A stretch of DNA of 64,000 nucleotides from Acanthaster planci (taxonomy: Eukaryota; Echinodermata; Asteroidea; Valvatida; Acanthasteridae), in the NCBI RefSeq assembly GCF_001949145.1, contig NW_019091412.1, positions 434,001 to 498,000 of the forward strand, given 5' to 3'. Position 1 is the stretch's first letter. The number at the start of each line of letters is the position of its first letter. Position numbers and translations under genes: made by a program. Shown in pieces: positions 13,101-23,483 of the stretch. The notes beneath the pieces are model-generated. The model worked only from the letters and a program-made list of their open reading frames with translations. It did no database searches and had not been told where the DNA came from.

Positions 13101-16100
13101 AATTTAACTTTTTCAGTAAAAAGTCTGGAGAAACTATCAAAATTTAAACAGAACAAAATGAAAGCCAGCAAAATTGAATAAGTTTGGAACTCTTCCAATT
13201 TAATTACCATGGTAACACATACCTGTGCTAATATTGCTTCTCGGAGTTGACTAATTGGTAGACTAAGAGATGAAACAAAAATGAAACCAAGGGATCTACC
13301 CTTCTCAGTAGAGACTCCGACCCGTGGCCTTGCTGTAAGAAAACACAATTATGCTCCAACTTTGAAACTGTCCAAGAGCATTGTAAAACGTTGAGGTTTA
13401 AATGTATGTCTCGTTGTTACTTCTTCATGTGACATTCTTAGCTTTATGAGCTTTCACAACAATGTCTGTAGTCTGTTCTGAATATTGTTTGCTCTTGGTT
13501 GAACCAACAATAAATCTGAATCATGTACAGTTTTGCCGGAAACATCTGCTACAATTACTGGTAAGCAAATACCATAGTCCACGTAGCGTTTGCCAACCAC
13601 TCCAAGAGATATTGAGATTAAGCATCCCATGAAGGTCACATCAAATCCTTTTTTGCGTTAAAAAAAATTTGTCTCCAATTTGGGGGCGACTGGACCAATT
13701 TGGTTTGCCTGCTTTGGAACCAATTTCAGAATCACTGGGAAATTAACTAAAAGGGGGTACTGGATTTTACTCTTATTTTATCATTTTATGTTTGCTAATT
13801 AAAGTCTTTGCTAGATCTATCTCCTGTCCTACATGTAGCTTCTGTCCATTTTGCATTTCCACAGGCACCTGACTCTCGAGCAAATATCCCTATTTTGTCA
13901 AGTACTGGCACGAACATCCTGATAAGATAGGAAACTGGAATGAAAAAAATTCTAAATGGGGCAGATATGGCTTCCCTGTCAGACGCCATGCCGCCACACA
14001 CAGCAGATGGCACTTTGATTGTCCTCTTAAGAAGAGACAAAAAGTCAATGTACTGGTGAGCATCATGGACAATCTGCAGTTTCACAGACTAAAGCCACAT
14101 TTTCTGAATATGAAAGTCAGGAAATGATGTATAGTAATGACCCTGGTCAATGCTCCACTTAGAAAGACAGTGCATGAAGTTTGTAAGTTGAACAAGCCAG
14201 TGCTGTGATCTCACGTGCATGTACACAACTTACAGTCTACCGCCGTCTACAGAGTAAATATTTATCCTTGTGTCCATGACAACCTGTTAATGGATACTAA
14301 AGAATTTCCTCCCATGGAAAATAAAAGTTAACTTCTGACTGCAGAATTAATGGAAGCGACTCAAGTTCAAGTCCCAGTACATGTACATCCCAAATTCCTC
14401 CAGTGAGTCAACACGGTGCTACCAGGCAGCCCGGAAATCAACAAGTAGGCCTACTTCAGACTTGTTCAGGCAAGTCCAAGACAAACCTTTGGAGCAGACC
14501 ATGGGGTCCCTATACAGTACACACACTGAAGAAAAAGTATATGTGTAGACAATCTTGGTCTTTTTAAGCACTAACCTTAATTCCTGCACATTTGGTGTGT
14601 GGGAAACAGACAGAGTGAAAAAAATACTGACAGTGCTAACTTTTAGAAACACAGCATGATGACAGTTCTATGTGTAGGTGACCTTTCACCCTATCCTGCA
14701 TTTGTCATTCCCCACATGAGAACTTGAAAATACAACCCTCCAAATGTTGCTGAAATGAAGGTACGATAAATAGGCACAAGATGGTGCCTCACTAGATGTG
14801 AAAACTCACGAAACTGTGAGCAAGCTTTAAAAAAAAATTGGTCTGTGCGATGGCTTACCGTAGTCGGGTTGTATTCTCACCACGGTGTCGTCGTTAATGA
14901 GATGCTTGACTTTAATCATGGATTCCTGGGCTGATGTGACAGGCCACCTGTTTTGGACCAGATGATGAGAATGAGAAGTTGATGAGGTGGATCATGAACG
15001 GGTGCATGATCTATTAAAGTTGTAGGGCTTTTTTTCAATTAAGCTGGAAACCACAGCAGCAAGGGATTAGGTTTAATATGACAACCATCGGATGAAAGAG
15101 CTGAATATTTTTTCTAACATCATCACATCACATTCTTCATTATTCTTAGCCACTTAGAAACTTGCAGCCACTTTGATGCCGATTTTATAACTATCGGACA
15201 CAACATGTCCCACAAGTGTGCACATGGAATGTCCATTTTATTTTTCTACGACAACTTGGCCAAATATACAGTAACTCAACTTCGTTATTTGCATTTCTTT
15301 AGGTGCATATCAATCGTCAAAAGATTGATAACGGCCCCCCCTACAGCCATGCAAGTCCAAGAAGGTGCGAGCAGATTTGAAAAAACGAAAACATAAAAAG
15401 TCCTGTTAGGGTTATCGCCAAATGCTTTGACAAAGACTCACCCTTGTTTTGTGAGGAATCGAAAAGAGGCGGGTAACGACTCCACCTGTTTCTGCATGGC
15501 TTCTCTCATCTCCACAACAGTCATGCGATCCACGTTCATCAGGATGAAGCCCAGGGCAGAGTCATGCTCCTTGTTGCCATGGCAGCCCATCTCACTGGTT
15601 AGGCTGATGCCCACCAGCGAGTGGCTCTCTTCATCTGAGTTCCAATGTAAAGTTTAAAAAAGTGAACAATTGAAGAAAGAAAAACCACAAAACAGAAGGT
15701 GATCTGAGTGTGATAGATTTCAGGCAGATGTCAAAACTTTTGAAAGTTGTTTGGCTTGCAACATTGTGCCATCGTATTTAAAGAATTACAGCATGTTTTA
15801 AGGTGCAAACTTTCACTGAGACCATGAGAAAACACATTCACATTTAATGTTGTAACTTCAAAATTAAATAACGAAAACTGTACACAACAGCATTCAGTAA
15901 ACACACTAAAAACCGTCCTCAATTTCTGCTCATGATGCCTCGAGAGGTTTGAGTAAATAAAAAGCATGCTCAACAAAAAAGGAAAGGAACAAATCATGAT
16001 GCAACATCAGAATACAGCCTGAAGTTGGACAGAATCTGAGGGGAATATGCTGAAATATTCATGATTTACAGACTTTGAATTGTTCTGTGGATATCTGAGG

Positions 16101-19100
16101 GGTACATGCTGAAATATTCACGCTTTACAGACTTTGAATTGTTCTGTGGATATCTGTGTACAGTGTACATCAATGGACTCGGCTTCCACCAAAGCAGCGA
16201 TCACGATCGATGCCTTGTACCATGCCAACAAGTACATGTACTGTACTGTAGCACAGGTGTGTATACGTGCACATGTACAGATATCTTGGAAAATTTTCAT
16301 TGTTCACTGGTATAAATGCTTACAAATATCCGTCTGGTTGGTGTGAACAAGCATGACCCTGACCTCGACACAGTACATGTACATGTATCCACAATGTACT
16401 CATCCTATGAACACTCAAACATGCAACCCATGGATTGGTAAATTGACTCTTCTACGCGTTCCTGTGGTAGATTGATTATTTCCTTTAACATTTACGACAG
16501 CAGACGCACACTAGTGTATTTAGGACTGTGTGCAATGAATGAAAAGCTTCGGTGTCAGTCTGACCGTATAACTAAACAATAGAGGACACAGGTACAGTGT
16601 AGTGTACATGTATCAGCATAAGGGTGTCCCAAGCATGGTTGAAAACTTACAAAGACGCAAGGTGTACGATGCTTTTTACAATTAATCTCTTTGAGAACTA
16701 CACCAGTTAAAACTAACAAAATGCAATGAATGTGATGTAAAGTGTATCTACCCTGTTTTGAACAATTTAAGGAATGTGCCAGCAATGGCAAAAGTCCTTT
16801 TTCATGCATTCATACATGTATGTAACATGCTTCAAGGCCCTAGGCTTGCCTGGATGGCATTGATAACTTCCACACTTACTCTCCTGTTCATCTCCGACAC
16901 TTTCCCCGTTCGCCATTTTCCGCGTCTTCCGGGGCGACCCTGAAAGATGGTCATCCTCATTGTCAGCAAGGCAATTACGATCCGTCACTCTAAATCTGCT
17001 TTTTCGACTCATCACTTAAAAACCTCAACCACTTGGCGATCTACAAAATCTACCAGAGTCCAAGTTTGCATGTGCAGGCACAACGAATCTTGCAACTTGC
17101 AGTCGGGAAGAACCAGTGTCCTGCACATGAGACCGCTATTGACAGAGTGGCCCAACGGAGACACAATGCAGATGTTTATCTCAGTGAACGCACAATCTTT
17201 CTGGACCCATTCATGAAGAGAACAAAATGCAGGTACCGACGACGACACAAGTTCAAACTGACAAGCACAAAGGCGAGAACTGTGCACGTCCTAGTACATA
17301 TAAGTTACATGTACATGTACACGTACATACAATGTAGGTGCAAGCCAGATACACAGAGTACAGTATTGTATACAAAGCAACTGGGAAGGTCTAGGTCACT
17401 CTCTGGCTTTATGTCAAATAATACCACTTTGGTCAATTTTCTGCTTCTGCTACAGAAGTGCAAGCTCAAAGACATAAACACAAGCCCACAGGGTCATCTG
17501 TGACAAGGCAGGTTAGTGTTCAATCCCTCTCCTAAATGGACGAAGGAATGGTTGTAAGCACATTCATGTACATGTACATGTATGTACACATGTACTTTGT
17601 TCCACTGGCTTAATCCTGAGCTTTTTTTTAGCCTTAAAGTTTCTTATCAACTGAAATCGCAAGGATATTGCCACTGACTGATAAAGTCTGCAAGCCTTCC
17701 AATATTGACAGATCAAGTTGACATACTGTAGATGCCAGACAGCACTGGCATCTGGAAAATTAATCATGCGGAGGCAGGCAAGCAAGTGTTGAATTGACTC
17801 CTTGAAAGACTCAAATCATCGGTAGAGCATTCTCCTAGTGGAGTTAACAAATAGTCATTGGGAAGTTGTTCATAATATCACCCTGCAGTGCTCAACACAA
17901 CATGAAATGCCTTAAGTGTACACTGTTCTTTGGGATACACACTTATCTTGAACTTGTCCAAATTATAAGTAAAAAACACTTGTGCTTGTTTTCATATGCA
18001 CAACAGATCCATAAACTCATATATACCAGACGTACAAATGTACGTGAATTCACACGTACTTGCAAATGTGTGTGAAAATGTGTCATAAACTTATAAAAAA
18101 AAATGCTGAAATAGATTGACCAGTTAGGGGTGTCACTGCCAGCGAATCCACCTCAGTCAGTGGCTTAATGCATCTGGCTGTTGAAATGTAAAGAGCAAGG
18201 CAGAGGGGAGGTGATTCCCTGGAGCATGATCATACCACACATCAGGCTGACTTCTCATTGGTTGTCTGCCTAATGCATTGCAAATAACCGACAGAGAGAC
18301 TAGCATCCTGGGCACCAGAATAAATTGGTCTACGTCTACTGTAGGTCTCCTATAGTGACAGAAATTGGAAATGACTCCGCATTTTTTTCCCCAAAGGAGG
18401 AAGGGGGAGACAATAATCTTTTGCTTTATTCTCAGCGAGGCACTGATGATTTTTTTTTCAAGGTTTGTGCAGCCTTCGAGAGTGAGTGCATGCCAAACAT
18501 TTGACAAATTTTTTCACATGAATGCGAACAGCAGCTAATCCCACGATACAGTCTACATGTACATGTACCTCAATCCATAAGTGAGCATAGAGGTAAACAT
18601 CAGAGGAGATTCTTATCCTGACATTTTATTCCTCCTAGGGTTTATAATTAATTGGAAGTGACATGATTCAATTCACTTGTCACAGATCTACCTGCGTTGT
18701 GGTGGTTTAAGCCTTTATAATATCTTTGTTCTATCAACTACATGTACTTGTATGTTGACTGTTTGTAAAGATCCCGCTGCACCTTGATCACAACTTGACT
18801 ACTGAACCAACCACCTTCACATCTTGACAAAACCCACCCAGCCTCAATGTAAATATTTCACTGGTCAGGAATCCTGACACTCTGTGGCTTCTAATGCATT
18901 AATAACTCGTTAGTGTTTATATTACAGGCATTTATTTACACAAACCAAATCCGGGGTGGAAAAGGGGGGGGCGGGGCATCAAAGTCAGCTGGCAGTGTTG
19001 ATCAAAACAGTGTGTGAATGTTGCACACATCAATTCGACACAATAATTTTAACAGTGCCAATGAAAGAGATATTTTCAAAAAACGGTTATATTGAAACAA

Positions 19101-22100
19101 GCCGCTGTAAAGCTACATGGCTAAAAGAAATTGAACAATAAGCAACTACGGTACAAATAATGCATGTCTCTCAGCAGAATATTTCATCAAAATGTATGAG
19201 TAGGTACATGTACATAACCACGGTAACAGCATGCACTCTGAGCGATGTAATTACACAATGCACTGTTCATGTTTGCCAAGAATAATCAAATGCATGAATG
19301 ATCATACACAGCGTGTGATATAAAAACCTCCTCTGGATGACATCTTGGTAGACGTGTCATGGGAACAATTCCATTCCGTCGGTATCAAATGTCTACTCAG
19401 CGTGACAGTGATGAAAACTCACAAAATTAATTTCCAGGAAGCTGCACATACTGTACATGTAATCTGCCTGGTTGGGCGGCTGCCAATATTTCAGGCTGCC
19501 TTACAATTGAAATTGTAACCACTGTGGAGCATATCCAAATTATGTTCGAATAACAAAGGTAAACCTCCCAGAAAAAAGGATTACATTGCACAACTGAAAT
19601 TCATTCTGTGGCAATCCGAAGGATAAATTACTCTAAGCAAAGATCTTATAATAAATTGGCCCACTCGTATCTTGAAACGACCAATTTGGCTTTGTAATCA
19701 ATCTTCCTCGAAGCCATTTCTACATCTGAATGAATAATGAAGGAATGAATTGCTTTCCGTTGTCTGTCACTGAAGCCAAAGTCACAATGTATGCAATTAA
19801 CATTGAGTGCTTAGGTTGGGGCCAATGTGTGAACATTAATTACATGTACATGTACACTACAGTCGCCATACATCTGCACACGTATACCTTCAATACCAGA
19901 GTGTACATGTACGTGTCACAATTGTAACATGTCAGCATGTGTTCAATAGTTCAAAGCTATGACCCAACAAAGGAGTTGAAGAAAATAGTTGGAGAGGATT
20001 CCTCTGCCGTTATAAATCAATGGTAACAAAAAGCTTCTAGAGTGGTTCATAGGCTAAGTAATGACTCGAGACCGTGAAGCAAGCTTAACGGTTAGGGTAT
20101 TGCCACTGGCAATCTTAAATACATGTAAAAGGCCTTATTTGAACCAGCCACCTTTAAATTCCATTAATTATGCTGACATTGAAGACAATCTTAACATAAT
20201 GCACACTGTAGGACTCGAGCCCTTTTGACGAATTTCATTTTGTCAAGCACATTCTCGGACCCAATGCTTTTCGGAACCAGCCCTCAATTCAATGGAGGTA
20301 CTGTACATATACATGTACATGTGTACGTAAAATGCTGTACCTCCATGGTTAAGTATGTCACATGTAACGGTACACTGTACGAATATTGTACATACATTCA
20401 CCTGTCTGGCTTTTTTCTTTATAACAATTTGTGTTTCCAAGTAAATTTTCAGCCATCCCATTTTGAGTCAATGACCCTGCTGACTGCCAATGACAACTGT
20501 TTCTGAGCACATTCAATCTATACCAGATTTAGACTCCGAGTCCCCTGTGTCTAAATCCCAGTTGGAAATCTTTCAACCTTGACAACTACTGGCTATAATC
20601 TCTTTAATCTGGAGTTCGCATATTCCGACACAGTTAATCGGACCAGGTCTGCTGATGTGATCCGTAACTCCCTTTGCTGACAGCCCGGGAGAATCTAGAG
20701 AGAGTCTGGGTGTTCTAAAGATGGCTACATCAACAGCACTGGGGCTGTTAACGGGGAAGCAGGCAAGCGTGAAATTCTATTCCAGAGAGATGCTCAATTT
20801 AGCTGGAATACTGATGACCAATTCTTGTAGAAATATTTTTGTATGATATCGATACACGTACTGTATGTAAACAAGGTTTGGAATTCCGTAGTTTTGGGCA
20901 CAGGCAAGGTTTGGAATTCCGTAGTTTTGGGCACAGGCAAGGTTTGGAATTCCGTAGTTTTTGCCGTGGTTCAACGGTCTGAGTTTTCCATTTCAATGAA
21001 AATTCCTCAATTATAGAACACATCTTTACCGGTAGAAATGATAATGAAATTTTAACAATTTGACGCTCTATGCACCGCAACAATCATCCTGCAAATCCAA
21101 CATACAGTTTGAAATTTCCTCAATGCATGTATCAAGACATTTTTTAGTATAACTTGTTCCTTTTTTATCTTTTGTTGTGATTTCTTTTCCTTGAAAATGT
21201 TGGAAATCTAAGTTCACATTTGAAAGTTTGAGGACAATACCCTAAAAAACAAATTCTTTGCAAAACTAATGTGAGTGTTAATTGGTCAATGCAACAGCAT
21301 TTCAAATGTAGAAACTTCTGAACATGTAGAATTCTTCCATAAAATGTTCTCATTTTTCATCAGTGACATTTTTCAAGTGTTCAAAATGTTTGTAGAACAA
21401 GCATGATTTCTATCCAGTCTTACGTGACTTCATCACAAAGGCGGATGCACCACCATTTGCAGGCTTCTATTGGACAATCGCTAAAGCTGCATGTTAACTT
21501 CTGGTTCCAGGGTTCCATGTACATGACGACCAGTGCATGTAACTTTATGTGAAGTGGGCGTGGTTTAAAGTGAAATGATGTCACTTACAAACTGGATACC
21601 GGTAGACTGCCATTGCTTGGTGAAGACCAGGTCAACATACATACACTTTATGCATTCATGTTATCTGTACTGCTAGGCACCTACTGCGTCAGTAATGCAG
21701 GCAGCACAACACACTTTCCCTGAACACAGTCAAGTCAGAAAGCTGGAATGTGTTTCAGAAAGGTCAAACAATCACTCCTGTGCCATAACCTCCAGCGCAT
21801 TTGTTTATTTTTCATTATGCTAGCTGTACACTTGCATGTCGTGGCTTGCTCTGATGGAACGTCTGAGGTTGTTTGTTTTTGCACGTGCCAAAGAAAAGTA
21901 ACTCTCACCAGACAGGATGATGGTAAAAGCTGTTGAATAATTCCAATTAATTGTACGCATACATGTACATGTAAGCCTATTTGTCTCAACATTCTTGTGG
22001 ACAAAGATACAAGATACAATACACCGCTACATGTACAAGTATAGGGGTTGGGACTGGCAATAGATGGCTTGCACACAGCGCCCTCATCCACGGAAGTCTT

Positions 22101-23218
22101 ATCACCTCAGTATAGCATGAGAAGACTTTTCCAACAAGTTCCAATTGTAGGTAACTGCAAAAGGTAACCTCAACATGGGTGCTTACAATTTAATGACTGT
22201 GATGATGTCTATAATGAGGGCTTAATGCTAACTGTAACAAAGAGTTTCTTGTCTGCACAACAGTTTGGGTTTCTTCAATTTCAAGGGAGGATAGGCCATT
22301 TTCCAAGATGGATGAATGGCTTCTTGCCTCTGCAAAAGGCAAAATTTATACTTACATCAAAAGATGTAAGGACTTTAATGATGACCAGAGACCAGGACAG
22401 GTCTAGGAAAATGGATGCAAGAAATGCACTGTTTACATATCTGCTACTCAAAAATCAGTACACATGTACAAGTACACTGTGCATATGTAGGAGGCCATAA
22501 CATGATGTGAAAATTGGCAGTCTTAAAGATACAAAAGATAACAAAAAAAACATGTAAAAGAGGCAGAGGGGGAAAAAGAAGCATACAAGGAGGAGATGGA
22601 ACACGAAACTCAATTTACACAGCTTAATGAGAGTGATAACTTGGTAAGCATTCCATATACATGTACATGATATACAGACATCAATTTTTTCCCTTGGAGT
22701 GGTTTGTAAGCCATTGGAAAGTGATTACATGCTCCAAAATATCAAATTTGACGGTGAAAATATTGAATCATTTATTCAGAAAACACATAGTTTTTCAGAC
22801 TAGGCTCAAAGGGTTTGTGCACAGGTGTTTTAAGTGATGTGCGTAACCCTTTCCCATAATTTGGCACTTGTTGTACAGCAATGATCCACTTCCTCATATT
22901 GGTACATCCAGCAGATTGGGCCTCCGTATTTCCCGTATCCAACTTCCCGGTACTGATATGGACAAATGATGGACATGCTCAGTATGATTCCGTGTAGGAT
23001 CCCTGGTGATGATGATGCCAAATGAGATGGCCAAAAACCCAGACTGTTTTGGACCATGTACATTGTTGTAGGTTCGGCGTCATTGCTGGGCTATCATTCA
23101 ATTTCAATCTTGTTGAGGTAGGAAAAGACAAACTAGGCCCTACGTGTGTTTTGGACTTTAAAACTGACCTCCACAATGACATAAAACTGTGTTCCACATA
23201 CTCACCTTCATCTGCCAT
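4118..23218 (-). CDS. TIR-TIR-SLOG multidomain protein with N-terminal beta-grasp-like repeats
   Basis: Probable NAD-derived nucleotide-signalling or immune protein of about 905 aa. Exons in transcript order: 23206-23218, 16880-17014, 15442-15634, 14859-14947, 13223-13332, 12810-13033, 11552-11777, 11159-11284, 10663-10795, 8931-9085, 8398-8526, 8042-8153, 6695-6855, 6338-6439, 5867-5983, 5405-5499, 4916-5075, 4683-4824, 4409-4530, 4118-4291 (TAG). All joins are in phase. Domains: acidic tail 1-50; two related beta-grasp-like repeats about 55-145 and 145-230; TIR1 about 299-420 (KQILISYV, WTNRE with Glu372, IIPVSF); TIR2 about 497-640 (PMVVVCVHP, GYEVWCTTEL, VIVFVLS, Gln602 in the Glu372 place); SLOG about 685-890 (VYISGGTSF, VTGGFFGVGE, ILIEGGPGAAHE). 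No signal peptide or membrane segment is seen, so cytosolic. ATG 23218 has a good context; an in-frame ATG at 23275 would add 19 residues. Least certain are exon 1 (6.2-kb intron) and the exon 6/7 join. Confidence 0.88.
5149..5350. repeat. Imperfect direct duplication, about 90 bp x 2
   Basis: Two diverged copies lie in a row in an intron of the TIR-SLOG gene. Both run from 'gcaaagat' or 'acaaagat' through 'cttagggc' or 'ctcagggc' to 'atgttcaggct'. The spacing is about 110 bp. Confidence 0.5.
7035..7962 (-). mobile_element. hAT-like DNA transposon remnant with BED-type zinc-finger ORF
   Basis: The element has perfect 12-bp terminal inverted repeats, CAGACCTGCCAA at 7035 and TTGGCAGGTCTG ending at 7962. 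Both are flanked directly by AAATAG, a 6-bp target-site duplication. The 928-bp interior holds a minus-strand ORF (about 7208-7480) with C-x2-C-x16-H-x5-H (TLCSSDFSLAHSG...VSRHMESSKH), like the N-terminal BED finger of hAT-related proteins. No catalytic transposase core fits in this length, so the copy is non-autonomous or internally deleted. It lies in the intron between exons 12 and 13 of the TIR-SLOG gene. Canonical hAT duplications are 8 bp, so the superfamily is provisional. Confidence 0.75.
7833..7841 (-). promoter_or_regulatory. AGAGGGCGCT motif (CTCF-like half)
   Basis: On the minus strand this reads AGAGGGCGCT, the 3' half of the animal CTCF consensus. It lies inside the hAT-like element, so chance or a transposon origin is as likely as a working site. 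Confidence 0.2.
11979..12459. mobile_element. Possible TTAA-flanked MITE (piggyBac-like)
   Basis: TTAA-CCACTT at 11975-11984 faces AAGTGG-TTAA at 12454-12463, giving 6-bp inverted ends plus a TTAA duplication around 481 bp. The inverted ends are short, so this could be chance. It sits in the intron between exons 6 and 7 of the TIR-SLOG gene and has no convincing ORF. Confidence 0.35.
16035..16152. repeat. 59-bp tandem duplication
   Basis: Two nearly identical 59-bp units begin with 'tctgagggg' and contain 'tgctgaaatattca' and 'tttacagactttgaattgtt'. They lie in the intron between exons 2 and 3 of the TIR-SLOG gene. Confidence 0.85.
20872..20961. repeat. 33-bp tandem repeat, about 2.7 copies
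   Basis: Units start at 20872, 20905 and 20938, each holding 'caaggtttggaattccgtag' followed by a 'ttttgggcacagg' segment. They translate on the minus strand as a repeated NYGIPNLACAQ, which is an artefact of the repeat and not a protein. Confidence 0.9.
22077..22085 (-). promoter_or_regulatory. GAGGGCGCT motif
   Basis: Minus-strand GAGGGCGCT, a CTCF-like core, about 1.1 kb from the divergent promoter. The match is short and function is unproven. Confidence 0.2.
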
Positions 23219-23483
23219 GCCCCACCAGCTATTTCTGGACACATGCAGGTTGAATAGATGACATTTCTGCGGCATGAACCTCCGGCCTCCGCCTCCGCCT
23301 CCTGTCCACGATGATTGAGAACTTACAGCGCCCTCAACCAATCGCGCACACGAAGATAGCGTGGTACCACTTATTTGAAACGCAAGGAATCGCTTATTTT
23401 GACGAGACTGTTTTGGATTCCAAACTAGTGACAGCGCCAGTCAGGAAAAAGCAATTTCTGAAGTTCTGTTTCTAACACTTTAG
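23219..23483. promoter_or_regulatory. Divergent promoter between the TIR-SLOG and R3HCC1-type genes
   Basis: The first ATG of the minus-strand TIR-SLOG gene (23216-23218) and the first recognised coding exon of the plus-strand R3HCC1-type gene (23484) are 265 bp apart. The spacer has a GC-rich CCTCCG-type run (about 23278-23305) and a GAGGGCGCT motif on the minus strand (23327-23335). No TATA box is obvious. A GTAAGT donor on the minus strand near 23325 suggests that the TIR gene may also have an untranslated first exon here. Inference from gene layout only. Confidence 0.5.

Larger units (their letters stand above)
17015..23205. other. Long first intron of the TIR-SLOG gene
   Basis: This is the proposed 6.2-kb intron 1, read on the minus strand. 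It holds many TACATGTAC words (for example near 17308-17330, 17566-17590 and 20308-20325) and a 33-bp minisatellite. No coding exon is evident. The short open frames here show no recognisable domain and several are built from repeats. Confidence 0.5.

Noticed and set aside
13795-14085. A 96-codon minus-strand frame in a TIR-SLOG intron
   Set aside because: No domain, and the flanking exons 4 and 5 join in phase without it.
20777-21083. Repetitive peptide NYGIPNLACAQ
   Set aside because: It is a translation of the 33-bp DNA repeat (multiple of three), in two frames at once.
22830-23063. Minus-strand Cys/Tyr-rich peptide (YGKYGGPICWMYQYEE)
   Set aside because: It looks peptide-like, but I found no matching splice partners and it lies in the first intron of the TIR-SLOG gene. 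Not enough evidence for an exon.
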